Shown: positions 1 through 12,620 of the stretch, one piece after another
Position numbering within the stretch: the first letter of the stretch is position 1
Layout of the letters: the number at the start of each line of letters is the position of its first letter
Assembly: GCA_029783825.1 (NCBI GenBank)
Contig: JAREIK010001718.1
Location: 2,112,898-2,176,897, forward strand
Source: Sapria himalayana
Taxonomy: Eukaryota; Streptophyta; Magnoliopsida; Malpighiales; Rafflesiaceae
Reading direction: 5' to 3'
DNA: 64,000 nucleotides
Program-made: the position numbers and the translations under genes
The notes under the pieces: generated by a model
Database searches by the model: none
What the model saw: only the letters and a program-made list of their open reading frames with translations
Told to the model about the DNA's origin: nothing

Positions 1-189
1 CATGTCACTCATCCATATTCTTCAAACTTGACCTGGTACCACAATCACATGACATGTCACTCATCCATATTCAAAAAAATCATAACAAAACTTTTTGAAT
101 CTAGACCTATACTTTATAAGTCTTGATTTTATTTCAACCTCTAATCTTTATGTTTTTGGAATTTTCCATGTACTTAATCTATCAAATAA
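1..189. other. AT-rich flank with a short direct repeat
   Basis: A 20-base word beginning catgtcactcatccatattc occurs twice, at 1 and at about 53, so there is a short tandem duplication. No coding signal is seen. It leads directly into the copia remnant that follows and may be its decayed upstream part. Confidence 0.4.
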
Positions 190-1190
190 TTTGTGCTATG
201 TGGGACAATTAGCTAAACTGGGTAATCACCTTAATTTGACTATTCTAGGTGTATTGTGTAGAATCTATGGATGAGATAGGAGCTTGGGATCAGTCCTAGA
301 GTTGAATGCATGTTTTCCATGGACAATCTGCATCTTCCACCCACTGTCCCTATTTCTTATCATTAATGTAGCTACTATACTTTTATCCTTACTATATTTT
401 GTACTTAGGTATTTTCACCTTTGTAATGCACCATATTCTAGGGTATAATACTTAGCTTCTAAAGATTTGTTGGGTTCTATATCTAAACATAATTTTGATT
501 GTGCTTCATGTTAGTTAGGAAAACATTAAATTTTGTCTTTCAATAATGGTGAATCCATTTTTAATATTGTTTTTGAACTAATTCATTCTGGGGATGAAGG
601 ATCTTTTCTCATTGCTAGTATTGGTGGATCAAGATATTTTATTATTTTTATTGATAATTATTCTCATTATAGTTAAATCTTTCCTACGAAGTCTCATTAT
701 GAAATTTTACTAAAATATAGATATTATTTTAATATACACTATCTATATCCTATGTTCTAGTAATTATTTGTTAAACTTTGTCACTTTCATTTTTCCTTTA
801 CTATATCCTATGTTCTAGAAAATTTTTCAAATGAGTCTTTTATTCCTTCTATAGATATTTCAAATAAGCTATCCCACCTTGAAAATGAGTTCCATGCTTT
901 AGCTCCACCTAAAGATCATCCATAAGACCTTCCACCTCATCATGGATTGCCTCCACAAGACATTCCACCTTTCCACTCAACCCAAGTAAGATCCATTCCT
1001 ACACATTTACTTGAATATCATTGTTACACTACCGTTACTACTCTTCAAGAACCTCAAACTTATCATTAGGCCTCCACTCACCCTTTATGGCATATTGCAA
1101 TGAAACTAGAACTTAATTCAATAATAAAAAACCATACTTAGGATATGGTCCCTTATTGCAACTTTGTTATTAGTGCTAAACATGTTGTTT
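190..1190 (+). pseudogene. Ty1-copia pol remnant (GAG-pre-integrase, integrase, start of RT)
   Basis: Broken reading frames follow the order of a plant Ty1-copia polyprotein. At 330-450 there is a remnant of the segment with LPPTVP-like and HxxLGHA-like motifs. At about 500-520 comes the zinc-finger-like CASC of the GAG-pre-integrase region. At about 605-690 comes the integrase core ASIGGSRYFIIFIDNYSHYS. At 860-1180 comes the proline-rich linker and the start of the reverse transcriptase (THPLWHIAMKLELN, then TWDMVP). Many in-frame stops and frameshifts are present and most of the integrase core is deleted, so this is a dead copy. The RT stops shortly after its first motif, where gypsy LTR sequence takes over. 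The 3' part of a copia element in the same orientation reappears at 36440, possibly the other side of a nested insertion (inference). Confidence 0.8.
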
Positions 1191-1199
1191 AGAGCATGA

Positions 1200-1440
1200 C
1201 TCCAAAATTTTATTATTGATTAGAAACATCCAACAAAAACCCACAAATATATGAGTCTTACAAATAATAAAGTAGATGTAAGTCTAGATATTAATTCAAC
1301 ATGAATGGTATGAGCAATTTGACTAACTTATATTGAATGAACTACTACTAAAGTTGAGAAGATAAACTTGGTTCTCATATTGATATTTCGAGTTTAAGAT
1401 TAGTTTACTTCTTAATGTATGATGAGTTTTCTTTATTATT
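1200..1440 (-). repeat. Fragment of the gypsy LTR family, LTR-end part
   Basis: The stretch around 1215-1330, with a run like tgagtcttacaaataataaagtagatgtaagtctagat, resembles 7890-7960 and 16060-16130 in the same orientation. It is therefore the LTR-end portion of the repeat family described at 7860-10640. It is short and strongly diverged. Confidence 0.45.
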
Positions 1441-1469
1441 AAGGTGATGTTATGCTTGATTATTAGATG

Positions 1470-4130
1470 TAGGGTATGATGTGGATTTCCCTTTTTTTGT
1501 TTGGAATCAAACTATATAATATTTTTATCCATTTTGGTAACTTGTGATGATATGTAGGCATGAAAGTATTTTACTTATAGATTAATTTCATGATGTTGGA
1601 GTTTTGGTGAATTTTGATGAATAGTTATAAAATCGATAGGTTTTTAGAACTATTTGGTTGAGAAATAAAGTATGGAGTCTAGTATAGTTTGAATTACATT
1701 CTTGACTGAAACTCTATCAAGTTGGTCATGACAATCTTGATATGTCATGACCATACCAGCTCGTTAGAATGATCCTTCCATTATTTGACATATTCTTTGT
1801 GGCTATGATATTATAATGGAGTCATATCCATACTTATCTCATAAAATTTAAATGATTGAGATATTAATTTTATGTCACATCAACCAAATACTCCACTAGT
1901 ACTAAATGTCATGCCATGTTCTAGTGTCATGTCTTAATTTTTAATATGACTTTATAGTCTCAAGTTAGAATCACTACCTTGTTACAATGACATGGCTATT
2001 GGACTACAAAAAATTATATAATCAAAACTACTTGGGTCAAAGCTATGGAAATTATTCATCATAGTAACTTTTGAGACATGAAATATTATAAAAGACATTA
2101 TTCGAGTATGACTAGTTCTCAATATCACAACTCTTATCCTTAAAGGAAGGAAAGTCAGTGTCTTAGTATCTTTCTAGCACCATAAGAATATGATACATGA
2201 TAGGAGTAAAGGCTAGTATTGTGACCACTCGTAGTACCACAAATACTTATACATAATAAAGAGTAATTTTTTTGACGTGGATATTTCCTAGCACCATGGC
2301 CACATGATACACACGAGAGATCTTCCTAGTACCATAGCTATTTCATTATATTGTAGCTATATAATGATCAAGAAATACTAATACCAATGTTATATCTATT
2401 TCATAGTATCATGGTCATATAATAATATGAGAGGTCATTCATAAGCCTTTCCTAGCATAGTAGCCCTTTATGAAAAATAAGAAGATAGGGGAAAAAATTG
2501 ACAACCACTTCATAGCAACATGACTTTGTGTTACAAAGATATTAGGCTCAAGTCGTGGTCATTACCTATTATCATGACTTTGTATTACAGAAAAATTAGG
2601 ATGTATTTTAGAGTCATAGTCATTTTTTAAAGTCATAACCTCCAGCTTATAAAGAGATGAAGGCCAAAGTTATAAATTTTTTCTAAAGGCTTTGAATTCT
2701 TTCATTGAGTAATCTAGAATCATCCGAGTATAAAAATGGAAAAAAGAAAAGTGTTAAGGATCTCACTTTTTTTTTCTTCTCGCTTCATGTGACAAACAAA
2801 TCCATGGTGTGACTACCAAAATTTAGGTGAAATTTTCATTCTTCCTAGGAGCTTCATAAACAAACAATAGAAACATTACTTAATACTAATTCTTAGAGTT
2901 GGATAGCATGACTCTCAAACTCCTCCTCTCTAGAAAAGACTTGGGAATTATTATCAAAATTGTGGGTAGTATATCGTTTGTATAATTTATTTTATGTGAT
3001 TTGACATTAGGTTTTTTATTATTTAATGTAATTGATTTATGTTGTGTTATAGAAATTGATGGATAAATAATTAAATAGAACTTAAAATAGAGTTTTGACC
3101 ATTGGAAAGTTTGTGCAAGATTGTGGTGGTGGATGATAACAAATAAACCATGGAGCTCACTCATGCATATGGTAGGAAGAAAATCACATTCCTTTTGATT
3201 ATGATGATCAAGATAAACTTATATGCTAGAACCTAAAATTTAGTTATATTAATCATGATGGGTATGACATTTATGAAGCTGAAAATATGAATCCATTTAC
3301 AAGCCAATCCATTATAGACATCTTAGAAGGATAATTCTTGATTAGGATAGATATAACATAGAATATTTTCCAAAAATATTTTATCTTTATTGTAAATGTT
3401 GTATCATTACCAAGGAGAACAATGATAGGAAATCCTTGAGATATATGTGAGTTTGTTGTGACTCACAAGGTGGTTATAGCCATTATGAGTTGATTTCACT
3501 TGTATGGTTCTCACATGTCAAACATGAGAGAAACATATATTGATTGTATGAGCATGGCATCTTTATTGTTGTAACTCGCAAGGTGATACGAAGTCAAAAG
3601 TATAAATACTTACAAACTATATTAATTCTTGGTCTTTATGATATATGTGGTTGGAGAATAAGAGTGTGCATAAAAAGTAACCATCAAGTACAATTAACAA
3701 AATTACCTAAAGGCATGGAATTAAGAATGACTTTCGAGCATAACTAATTTATTTCCTCAATTGTGAGTTATAGAGGTGATAGTTAATAAGAAACTAATAT
3801 TGGGATGGACTCAATGGTGACAACCATCTTGTATGCTCTTATGATAAGCAGTCATTGCACAACACTTTAATCTTCACTCATTATCCAAACATAATATAAT
3901 TCAGGCTAATTTGAACTAATATCACCTAAATTAAATGAATAAGCCTATAGATCTAAGATTGATCCACAATCATAATATCCATTTTACTATAATTGAGTTG
4001 TCTCATTATTGCATATTTAATTTCCAATGCAATCCATGTAGGACTAATACATGGATGAAAGTTCTTTTTACTACTTATATGACTCATGCACTTGCATATC
4101 TTTATTGATGAGATATTCGAGTTGACAAGA
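1470..4130 (+). repeat. Diverged gypsy-type LTR, plus orientation
   Basis: This stretch matches the reverse complement of the repeat at 7860-10640 in the same order of parts. First comes an AT-rich tail (1480-1700). Then comes a zone full of the words gtcatgac, catggtc and tcatgac (1720-2680). Last comes a 1.3 kb body (about 2820-4130) that shares blocks with 34900-36400. Identity appears low, so the copy is old. The ORFs at 2886-3164 (minus) and 3544-3747 (plus) lie in this repeat and show no family similarity; I do not regard them as genes. Confidence 0.5.
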
Positions 4131-4249
4131 TTTTAGGATATCAATCAACTAACAAATTAGACAACATAACAAAGTCATAATACTTCTTGGAATACAAGGT
4201 GATTTTTAACCTTAGACTATCACTACCAAGGATAGTCCTTTTGTAGTTG

Positions 4250-6660
4250 TATCTTTTGTATATTAGTATTGAAACTATATTTATTATATTCATGAGCCAT
4301 CTACACTTCTCCTTCTTTTAGGCAAAATGTCAATTATTCTTGATATTTCATTTGAGTGTGTATTCCTATTCTCCAACCTCGTTTGTCATAAAAGACATGA
4401 AATAATAGTGTATTAATTATATTTAAGTTTTTGGCTTTATAAGTATCACATTTGTATCAATTAGCATATATGCCCCTGACTATTTTGCCTATGGAAGTCA
4501 TACAAGAGAAAATGGTCATAAGTTTCTCACCACCATATGAAGCACATTCTCTTTCATCTATCTTATCTCATCATTCACCACAGCCAATACATGACTCATG
4601 CACTATGGTGAAACCCTTAAGTTAGATATTCTACTTAACGCAAACAACATTTGAAGGCTTCTAAAATATACAAAACAAAATGATCATATATTTGTCTATG
4701 GTTTTGTTTTCATGAGCATCATATTCATATCAATGAAACTTTCATAAATCTAAGATTTTCACATGTAGGTTCATCTCACAAGGTAAGAATAGAAAGACCA
4801 TCACTTCCTTCATATGCAACCTCTTGGAGATATCCAGTGACTTATATGTCACCATCCTTTATAGCCAATGCACATATACATATTTAGTTTGGAACTCTAA
4901 ATCTCCATTCTAATTAATATTCATATCCATCAATATTCAAAATATCTCAAAAATATATCATCATCATACACATATACATCATACACATAACATACATACC
5001 CTAATTACCTTTACATTGAAGAAGATTTTACATGAGAGGATTGAAGCATCATCTCGTTGAATCGAGAGTTCTTAATGATAGTTTACATGAAAATCTAAGT
5101 ATCAAATTGGTTTACACTCTATCATTGCTTGTATTTAGCTTGAATTTGCTACAAATTAAGGCTTGAAATTCATGCCCTATTAGGGTTGGTATATTTTTAG
5201 CCTCAAAATTAGAATTCTCATCTTTCTCTTTGAAATTCTCTAAGTCTTTCTTTTATAGCATTGGAGTCTCATCGAGTTGTTGTGTGAATTTTCAAGTTGA
5301 GAGTTGCAACTTTAAGTTGAGGTCATATCTTTACATGTTATTTAAATCCCCTTTGAAGTACTAAGTCATGGTAGTAAAGAAATGTCCTGACCAAGGTAAT
5401 TTCTTTTTAAACACATGGTCATGATGGCATGAATTTCACAACCAAAAAAATTTACTTGATGTTGTATGATTTTGGTTAAAAAAAACATCACAATTTCACA
5501 ACAAAAAAGTCATAGTAGAAAAATATGTCTTGTCTAAAAATTACTTATATAGTATGATTTTGGTTCTATAATGAATATGTCATAGAGCTATAAAAAGTCA
5601 CGACTTCTAGTACCTATTTGGAAATGGGTTTCCATGTATGAAAATTGTTGGGTAATTGTGCTTCCACGGGTAATGAGATTAAGAAACAGAAAACAACAGA
5701 AACACAGAAAACAAGCAATATATATCTCAATCACAAGAAGCATCCACGACAGAATCAAAAAAAAACGAGAAATTAACACAGGAAATAACGTGGTTCGCTA
5801 GTCACTCAGTACGACTAGCTACCTCCACCAGAAAACGCTTATGCATTACAGATTAAAACCAAACAGAACGTCTTACAGTATGCAGCACGCAGTAGTCGCG
5901 AAATCGCGCAGAGAGAGGAGAGGGATGATGAATAGTTCAACGGGTCAAAACAACCACCCGAAAAATAAATTACAAATCATTTTATATGAAAAATAAACAT
6001 CAGGTTCATTTAACCGAAGCGGGACCTCCGTTATTGTGCTACTGCTGCATCCCCGACCTCTTAATATATCCTTTCCTGCACATACATGAAAATATTAAAA
6101 TAGAAAAAACATTTGATTATACAAACAGATTATTAAATAAAAATAAGTTACATATACAGTAAAAATAATATCGTGTCCAAATTTAGATTATAAAACTAAT
6201 ATGATAGTGACTCTAAGATAATATCATGGTCATAAAGAATGTGTGACACAGTAAAAGATTTTGACAAACAAGTGATAGAATCGTGGCATACAAAAATTAG
6301 CATGACTTATTTATAGAGCCATGACCAAGAAAGGTTTCCAAAACTTCTCAATAGATATGTACTAGTGTAAATAAGTCATGACATTAAAAATTTCATGTTA
6401 TTTCTTTTTTATTCTATCCTCCATTTCAACTTTCAACCATATCTACTATTTATACCCAATTTATATTTGATTTCACTATTAGTTAGTCAGTTCCATAAAA
6501 ATTATCATTTAGCAAAATTCATAGGTTAAAATCCAATATTTAGTACAATTATATCATAAAAATAATATAAAACAACCACAAAAAGTTAATACTTTAGTAC
6601 CAAACGAACTTGCACACTAGATAATTACTCATCCTAAAGAAATTCCATAAAAATTCAAAA
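4250..6660 (-). repeat. Diverged gypsy-type LTR, minus orientation, split by a solo copia LTR
   Basis: The body part (4250-5350) aligns by eye with 8180-9200. It is followed by the gtcatg-rich zone (5340-6420) and the AT-rich tail (6420-6660) that resembles 10380-10470 and 12090-12400. The gtcatg zone is interrupted by the copia-type LTR at 5646-6086. Read on the minus strand this would be a 3' LTR of an internal region lying at 6660-7860. Confidence 0.5.
5646..6086 (-). mobile_element. Solo LTR of a Ty1-copia element
   Basis: A 441-base block with clearly higher GC and less decay than its surroundings starts TGTTGGG and ends in CA. On the minus strand it has the usual plant copia LTR layout: a region rich in TCTC near the expected transcription start, then a GAACCACGTTA-like stretch (plus-strand counterpart aataacgtggttcgctag near 5785), then an end in CCCAACA. 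No internal domain, primer-binding site or coding sequence follows on either side, so it is a solo LTR. The 8-base word ATGAAAAT occurs at 5638-5645 and again at 6086-6093; copia normally makes 5-bp duplications, so the exact right edge is uncertain. It is inserted within the older gypsy LTR. Confidence 0.6.
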
Positions 6661-7860
6661 AAAAAGAATCGCACAATGTATCAATATGGAGAACAAGATT
6701 GATGGAGTGTTCGAACCTTTGTATCAAACTCTTTCAGTGAGAATTGTGCCTTAGATGGCTCAAATTTGGGCATGAATATGAAAGGTTTTTCTACATCTCT
6801 TTTTTTGCTCATTGTGCATTCCATCATCTTTGACATCATGTTCCATAATATATCTTCTCTCCTCCCAATGAAGTTGAGTGCATCCTCAAAATAATTTTGT
6901 GCATAATACATATTTTTCTAGTTCTCATTATACTTTTCCAAGTTCTCTATACATTATTTCTCTCTAAACAGCATGTTATAGTCTATCTCTTGATTTATTC
7001 CTTTTATCATTCTTTATTACTCATTTGTGACTAATTCATAGAGCTTCCCAAAAGATTTAGTACTTCACATTACTCTGGTCTTCACTCTTTTCTTTATATC
7101 TTCTAAGATCTTTATAACTCAATCACTATATCTTTCAATTATGCCACTAAGAAACTATGCATCTTCATTAGCTCCCTCCTCAATTGGATCACTCTTTTGT
7201 TTGCTTCTATCTTTATATTCATTAATAGAGTGAAGATTTATTACAAGTCTCATTCTTGTCTATCCATTGAAAACTTATTTTTGAGTAGTGATTCTTCCTC
7301 AAATTTCTCTATGAATCTTTCTATTTCATCTACTTAAGCTTTGGGGAAGCCTGACACTTATTGATGCATATATATTGGTTGATTCTTACCCTTTAAGAAG
7401 TAACTTTATCTTCTTATCTCCTTCAAGTCCTTTTGTCACACCCACCAATGTTAGTGAGAATATATATTGGAACCAATCATCTATGTCTTCAAAAGTTGAC
7501 ACTCCTTTGACACAACATAATATAGTAATCAAAAAAAATAAATTATATAACCTGAAAACTATGCTCCTTGGAAATCAAGAGTTGACTTCTCCAAAATCAT
7601 GTTAATATGAATTTTATACCATGTTACTAGAAAAAAAATCAAGATCACCCTATCTTACATAATGTCAGAGAGGTTAAGAGTTAACTACAAAATAAAACAC
7701 AAAAAATACAACCAAACTTTGCTCTTTTCCAACAACTCTTCCATTACTAGGCATCCAAAGGGACATTTTTATAGCCCTATCCAACTTTTCTTTATCATCT
7801 ATCAAAGTCTTGGAGATGGATTTTGTAATTTTATTATGCCACTAAATTTTATTGATTGGG
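6660..7860 (-). other. Internal remnant between two gypsy LTR copies, coding unrecognised
   Basis: It is bounded by minus-oriented LTR copies on both sides. The longest open stretch on the minus strand is 6681-6911 (76 codons, lysine- and phenylalanine-rich, with KPFIFMPKFEPSKAQFSLKE). I do not recognise it. Next to the right-hand LTR at about 7830 the minus strand reads tttagtggcataataaaatt, matching tttaggcatcataataaagt beside the LTR end at 16010. This is a candidate degenerate primer-binding site shared by both copies. No gag, protease or RT motif is visible. Confidence 0.35.
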
Positions 7861-10640
7861 AAATATCCCCAAAGTTCATAAACAAAAGTATCTCATCAAT
7901 TAAGATTTGTAAGTATATGGGTCTTATAACTAGTAAAGTAGATTTTTGTCTAGATAATCACATGGGAAGTGTATCAACAGTTTAGTTATTCAATAATGAG
8001 AACTTATTTTTAGTATATTTTGAATTTGGATTAATAGACAATATTAGGTTCATGGTTTATTCATTTAACCTATGTGATGAAATTTAAGTTGCTCGACTTA
8101 TAATATATTGGACACATAATGAAGGTTGGGTGTTGTGCAATGACTCCTTGCCCTACCAATAGACAAGATGAATGTTACCATTGAGTTTGTACTAATGGTG
8201 GTCACTTCGTAGCTTTCTCCTTGGTATATCATCACCAAGACAACAATTCATCTCTATTTGAGAGTCCTTCACAATTATATAACTTTTAGACAGCTTCATT
8301 AACTACCCTTGATAGTTATTTCATATGTAAACTTTTATTCTCTAGCCTCAAATATCATAAAGACCAAATATTGACATGGATAATAAGCATTTTCACTCTC
8401 ATATTTGTATGTGATAGACTTACACAATTAATATATATCTTTCTCAAGTTTCACATATGAGAACTATATAAGTAAAAGTAGCTCACATAAGATGTCAACA
8501 CCTTGTGATTCACAACATACTTGTGTATGTCCTAAGGATTACTTATCATTATCCTCCTTAGTGATGATGTGACTCATAGACTAAACATGAACCACATAAA
8601 AAAATAATTTATATAACATCCATCCCAATCGAGAACTAGTTTTTAAAGATGTGTATAATGGATTGGTATATAAATTTTTTCATATTTTCAGCTTCATAAT
8701 CACCATACTCATGAAGATTAACATATCCAAATTTTGAGTTTCAACATATAGGTTTATGTCATGCATCAAAGTCAAATAGGTTGTCACTGTTTTCCTTCAA
8801 TATGTGTGAGTGAGCCTCATATTTTATTTGTCACTATCCACCACAATAATCTTGTACAAAACTACTAGTAGTCAAAACTTTAGTTCATTTTCTTTTTAAT
8901 TACCAGACATCAATATCTATAGCAATTAATAAATCAAATACACTTATTCATTAATTAAAAATTAAATTCATATCACATAACTCAACTTAAACAAACTCTA
9001 GACTCATACTAGTTTGGTTCAAATTTCCAAATCCAACCTATAGAAGAGAAGTTTGATAATCATGCCCCCCAAATCTAGAGATTAAAATTAATCTTGTGTA
9101 TCTTGCTAGTGGAACCCCTAGAGATTGCAAAATTTTCCCCTAAAGTTTTGTAATTTTTGTGACTTTGTTTGTTGCGCGAGGGAGAATAAGAGGAAAATGA
9201 GAGATACTAATGGAATTTCTCTATCTTCCACATTCATACTTGAGTAATATTGCATTACTCTAAGAAGAAAGTCTTGGTTATTAGAAGGTCATAACTTTAG
9301 CATTTATCTCTTCAACTTGAGGTTGTGACTCTAGAAAATGGATATGACTCAAGTCTAAATCTTGATCATTCTATAGCACAAAGTCATAGTATTGGCAATG
9401 AGCATGACTTGGCCCTAGTGTCTCTATAACACAAAGTCATAGTGATATGAAGTGGTGGTGGCTTCATACCTTTGTCAGCTTATCATCCCTATAAAGGGCC
9501 ATGGCATTTAGATGTGACTATAAAGTGGTGAATGGCTTTTTATTTTTTTTATATAGCCATGATGTTGTGTAGAAGCTGTGTTATTAGAAATAATCTTTCT
9601 TGAGTTTATATTATCGTGGTGTTGTGGAGGCCTTTCATGTTTAGTCATGACCACAATGCTGGGAAATAATCATGGCACACAATTTTCCATACATATCTCT
9701 CAAATGTCTATAGTATTGTGGTGCCCATAGAATTATCCTTATCTTCTCTCATATATCATATTGACATAGCACTGCAAGGATGCCTTGAGAAAGGCAATTA
9801 TATCAAGGCATCAAGCATACATGTCATGCTTATGTCATCCTATGAGGACAATAGTTTTGGCTTTGAAAATAGTCATACTCAAGTAATGTCCTCTATGACT
9901 TTAGTATTACAAAAGTCTTGGTTCTAAAAAAGTGTCATGGCTTTTGAATGAGTAATTATAGCTCGATAATATTTTGAAGCTCAAAAGTCACAACTATATA
10001 AAAAAAGAATGGCTATAACTAAATATGCTAAGCCTTGTTAAAGATAAAGTATGACACTTGAACTTAACCATGACCTTGAGTACTAGTGAGATACTTAGTT
10101 ACTATAACATAGAATTAATATTGTAGCTATTTTAATTTCTCAAGATAAGTATGATTGTGACTCTATTATAATATTTTAGCCACTAGGAATATGTCGCATA
10201 GTCAAAGGATTGTGCTAACTAGTTGGTAGGATTGTGGCATATAAAAATTATATTGACTAATTAGATAATGTTTCAGCCAAAAAAGGATATTACAACTACT
10301 TGAGACTCAATATTCTATACCCTTTACTAAACACATCAAAAATATATATTATATTCATGCCTATTTATAACTCACCAAAACAACAAAGTCATAAAATTAA
10401 CCCATAATATCTTTATTTCCATATCTACACACTAAAATAATTGTTCATCCCTAAGAAATAACATCCCTCTCTATATAAAAAATATTTATCATCACTACAA
10501 ATTGCTACGATTAGGGTGTCATATTGTTAAAAAATAGTGGAATAACTTAAAGTGGATATGTTGATAGTTATGGTGAGATTTTAGTTCCACAACTATACTT
10601 GTAGGTCATTGGATGTATATATATATTTTTTGTGATGGAT
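7860..10640 (-). repeat. Best-preserved copy of the gypsy-type LTR
   Basis: The block has three parts, read on the plus strand: a body (7860-9200), a zone with dozens of gtcatg/catgac words (9280-10300), and an AT-rich tail (10300-10500). It then runs into a conserved junction near 10660. On the minus strand that junction reads aggtgagag-like sequence followed by caacccaaag, like the short GAGGCAACCC stretch that follows pol in Athila/Tat-type gypsy elements. The same parts in the same order occur at 16030-17391 plus 33719-34760. The stretch 9400-9450 aligns with 33726-33770 across the CACTA insertion site. LTR status is inferred from this paired arrangement around gag and protease remnants. 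Confidence 0.55.
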
Positions 10641-10644
10641 ATAT

Positions 10645-11334
10645 GTGACATGCAGAAAAAAATCTTTGGGTTGTCTCTCATCTAACACTATGTTTAACAA
10701 CCATGCCTACACCATCAAAATATCTTTTTCTCCATTAGAGGTCTTCAATGTCGATGTTATCTTCTTAATATATTACTGTACATCCTCCGTGTTGGTTTCT
10801 CTCTTTAGTCTTGCTTTAGCTATACACTTATTTGTTGAGTTTTTCTATTTAGATGTTGTGACTTTAGCGAATAGCATGGCTCCTTCTCGGTTTAATTGTG
10901 CCTTTTATTTTTGGATCCCCAAAATCATGATGTTGAGTACTACCATGGCTTTACCATTAAGCCTTTTTTTTCTTTTCTTTTAATTACTCCAAATTCATGA
11001 CTATAATTGAAGTTGTGGCTTTATCTTGAAGCTTTTCATTATCCTTTTCTTCTTTATCTCAAAAGTCATGGTATTGTGCATAGTCATGGTCTTATCTTTA
11101 AGCTTATGATAGGCTGGTTTGTTTTGTGTACCCAAAGTTGTGGTGTTGGGCACAATCATAGCTTTATTTTTGATTTGCTCCTCCTCCATGTTGAGTACTA
11201 CCAAGGCAAAGATAGTACTATGAATGGTTGTCTTCCTCCAAACCCAACCCAATGAAGTTGCTAGAAAATAAAAATACTCATCTTGACCATTTTGTTTTTG
11301 ATGATTTCTTCTAGGTGCTTTAGAGTCCAATCTA
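10645..11334 (-). other. Gypsy 3' internal spacer, non-coding
   Basis: This lies between the 3' junction near 10660 and the protease remnant at 11335. It is dominated by repeated words such as agtcatggtattgtg, catagtcatggtctt and gtggctttatc, each followed by a related 20-40 base phrase. The ORFs here (10645-10983 plus, 11001-11330 minus, 11007-11255 plus) overlap one another and match no family. Reverse transcriptase, RNase H and integrase would normally sit here in an autonomous element and are absent. Confidence 0.45.
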
Positions 11335-11538
11335 TCATGAAATTAATATGGGCATCAAGTTGACACATGATCCCAAGTTACACAATATCTTCCAAAAGGT
11401 GTGATCACCAATAGTGCAAAGTATAGTAAAGCTTTCGTGATCCTTTAATTTTTTAGAAAATTTTTTTGAATGATATGCACTACATTTCTTGTTCATATTC
11501 ATAATTTTGTATATTTCTAATATTCTCTTGTTACTCAT
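11335..11538 (-). pseudogene. Gypsy aspartic protease remnant (copy 1)
   Basis: The 67-codon minus-strand stretch contains KLKDHESFTILCTIGDH followed by ILCNLGSCVNLMP. This is the pattern of the retropepsin region of Athila/Tat-type gypsy polyproteins, whose usual form is FTIPCTIG followed by a CDLGASINLMP-like motif. The catalytic aspartate of the DLGA motif is replaced by asparagine (NLGS), so it would be inactive. It is truncated just after the active-site motif, and spacer sequence follows. It is a second copy of the better preserved region at 13440-13990. Confidence 0.8.
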
Positions 11539-11880
11539 TATGTCATTTATAAATGTAATATAGTTCAGTATCTAAGCTAGGGTTTTGACAAATAATATAT
11601 TCACTTCTAACTTCTAAAATATATTGAGAAGCTTTAACTTCTAACTTCTGACTTTTAAAATAACTTTTAAAGTGTTTATATAATTTTCCCTTCCTAAATC
11701 ATTGAGGAAATAGAAAATTTGTCAGACCTACCCCTAGCTTCATTATGATCCATTTATTTCTCTTCATGGCTTCAGGTAAGCTTAATTCATTATTATATTT
11801 CCCTATTTTCCATTTTCTCATCTATGGGTAAAACTTAGGTTTGCACTTCTTTTAGGGTTGCAGCCTTGTGTTTGGTGTCA
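11539..11880 (-). other. Gypsy gag-protease linker region (copy 1)
   Basis: The phrase cttctaacttctaaaatatattgagaa at 11606 and ggcttcaggtaagcttaattcattatt at 11769 recur in related form at 13998-14035 and 14143-14170. This segment is thus a duplicate of the region upstream of protease copy 2. Coding is too decayed to read. At about 11880 it passes abruptly into LTR-type gtcatg sequence. Confidence 0.45.
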
Positions 11881-12620
11881 TGGTATTATATCTGTCAAAC
11901 TTTTAATTATATTCAGCTGGGGTTGTAGCTTCTTGATGAATTTCATGCTGAGTCGTGACTTTTGAGAAAGTTGTGGCCTTGTGTCAATAAGATTGTAAGG
12001 TCATAGCATACAAAGATTGCCATGATTAATTTTCTAGATTTCAATCATGAATAGATATTGAAACTATTGTATATGCTCTTTAAGATAAAACTAAGTCATT
12101 ACATGAGAAATTTTAAGACTTTACAAGACTTTTATCTCACTGCCTACTCACCAAAAAAAATTTATGTGCTCACAAAAAATTACTTGATATCACTACTATT
12201 CATCATGATTCATCAAAACTATAATTTCATAAAATTATTTTGTTTGAATCCCTATTTCATGAAAATAAAAACAAGAAAGATCATCAAAATAACTAATAAT
12301 ATTTATTATTTAGTATACCAAACAAACTCTCATATAAAAGGCCTTGATCATCCTCGAGCAATTAATCTGCCTCTAAAAAATTACAATTAATCTTTCCATC
12401 CATATAACACAAGTGTTTGCTATGACTAGGTTTAAATATCATAATATATAAAGATTGTAGGCTACTTCTTTTTGTAGATAAGTAAAAAAGTCAGGGTGGG
12501 GTTTGAGTTCCATGAATAAATTTGTGGGTGAATAAAATGTACACAATGACTATGTGAATGAATACATAATATTTTATTCCATCACACTATGTAGAAAAAA
12601 AGATTTCTTAGGTTGCCTCT
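11881..12620 (-). repeat. Partial gypsy LTR (tail and part of the gtcatg zone)
   Basis: 12090-12400 resembles 34400-34690 and 10380-10470 (AT-rich tail ending in a run like ccaaacaaactc). 11880-12060 holds the gtcatg-type words. At 12600-12625 there is the same 3' junction as near 10660 (on the minus strand, gaggcaacctaag). The body part of the LTR is missing, and the remaining part is fused to protease copy 1, so two element copies have been joined by recombination or deletion. The plus-strand ORF 12058-12390 lies in this repeat and is not a gene. Confidence 0.5.

Noticed and set aside
10490..10515. atcactacaaattgctacga as a CACTA terminus
   Set aside because: The CACTACAA start is there but no subterminal repeats follow and no partner end exists; it lies at the gypsy LTR edge.
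10645..11330. Overlapping open frames on both strands (112, 109 and 82 codons)
   Set aside because: They lie in gtcatg-word gypsy spacer, overlap antisense and show no family similarity; only the protease piece at 11335-11538 is real homology.
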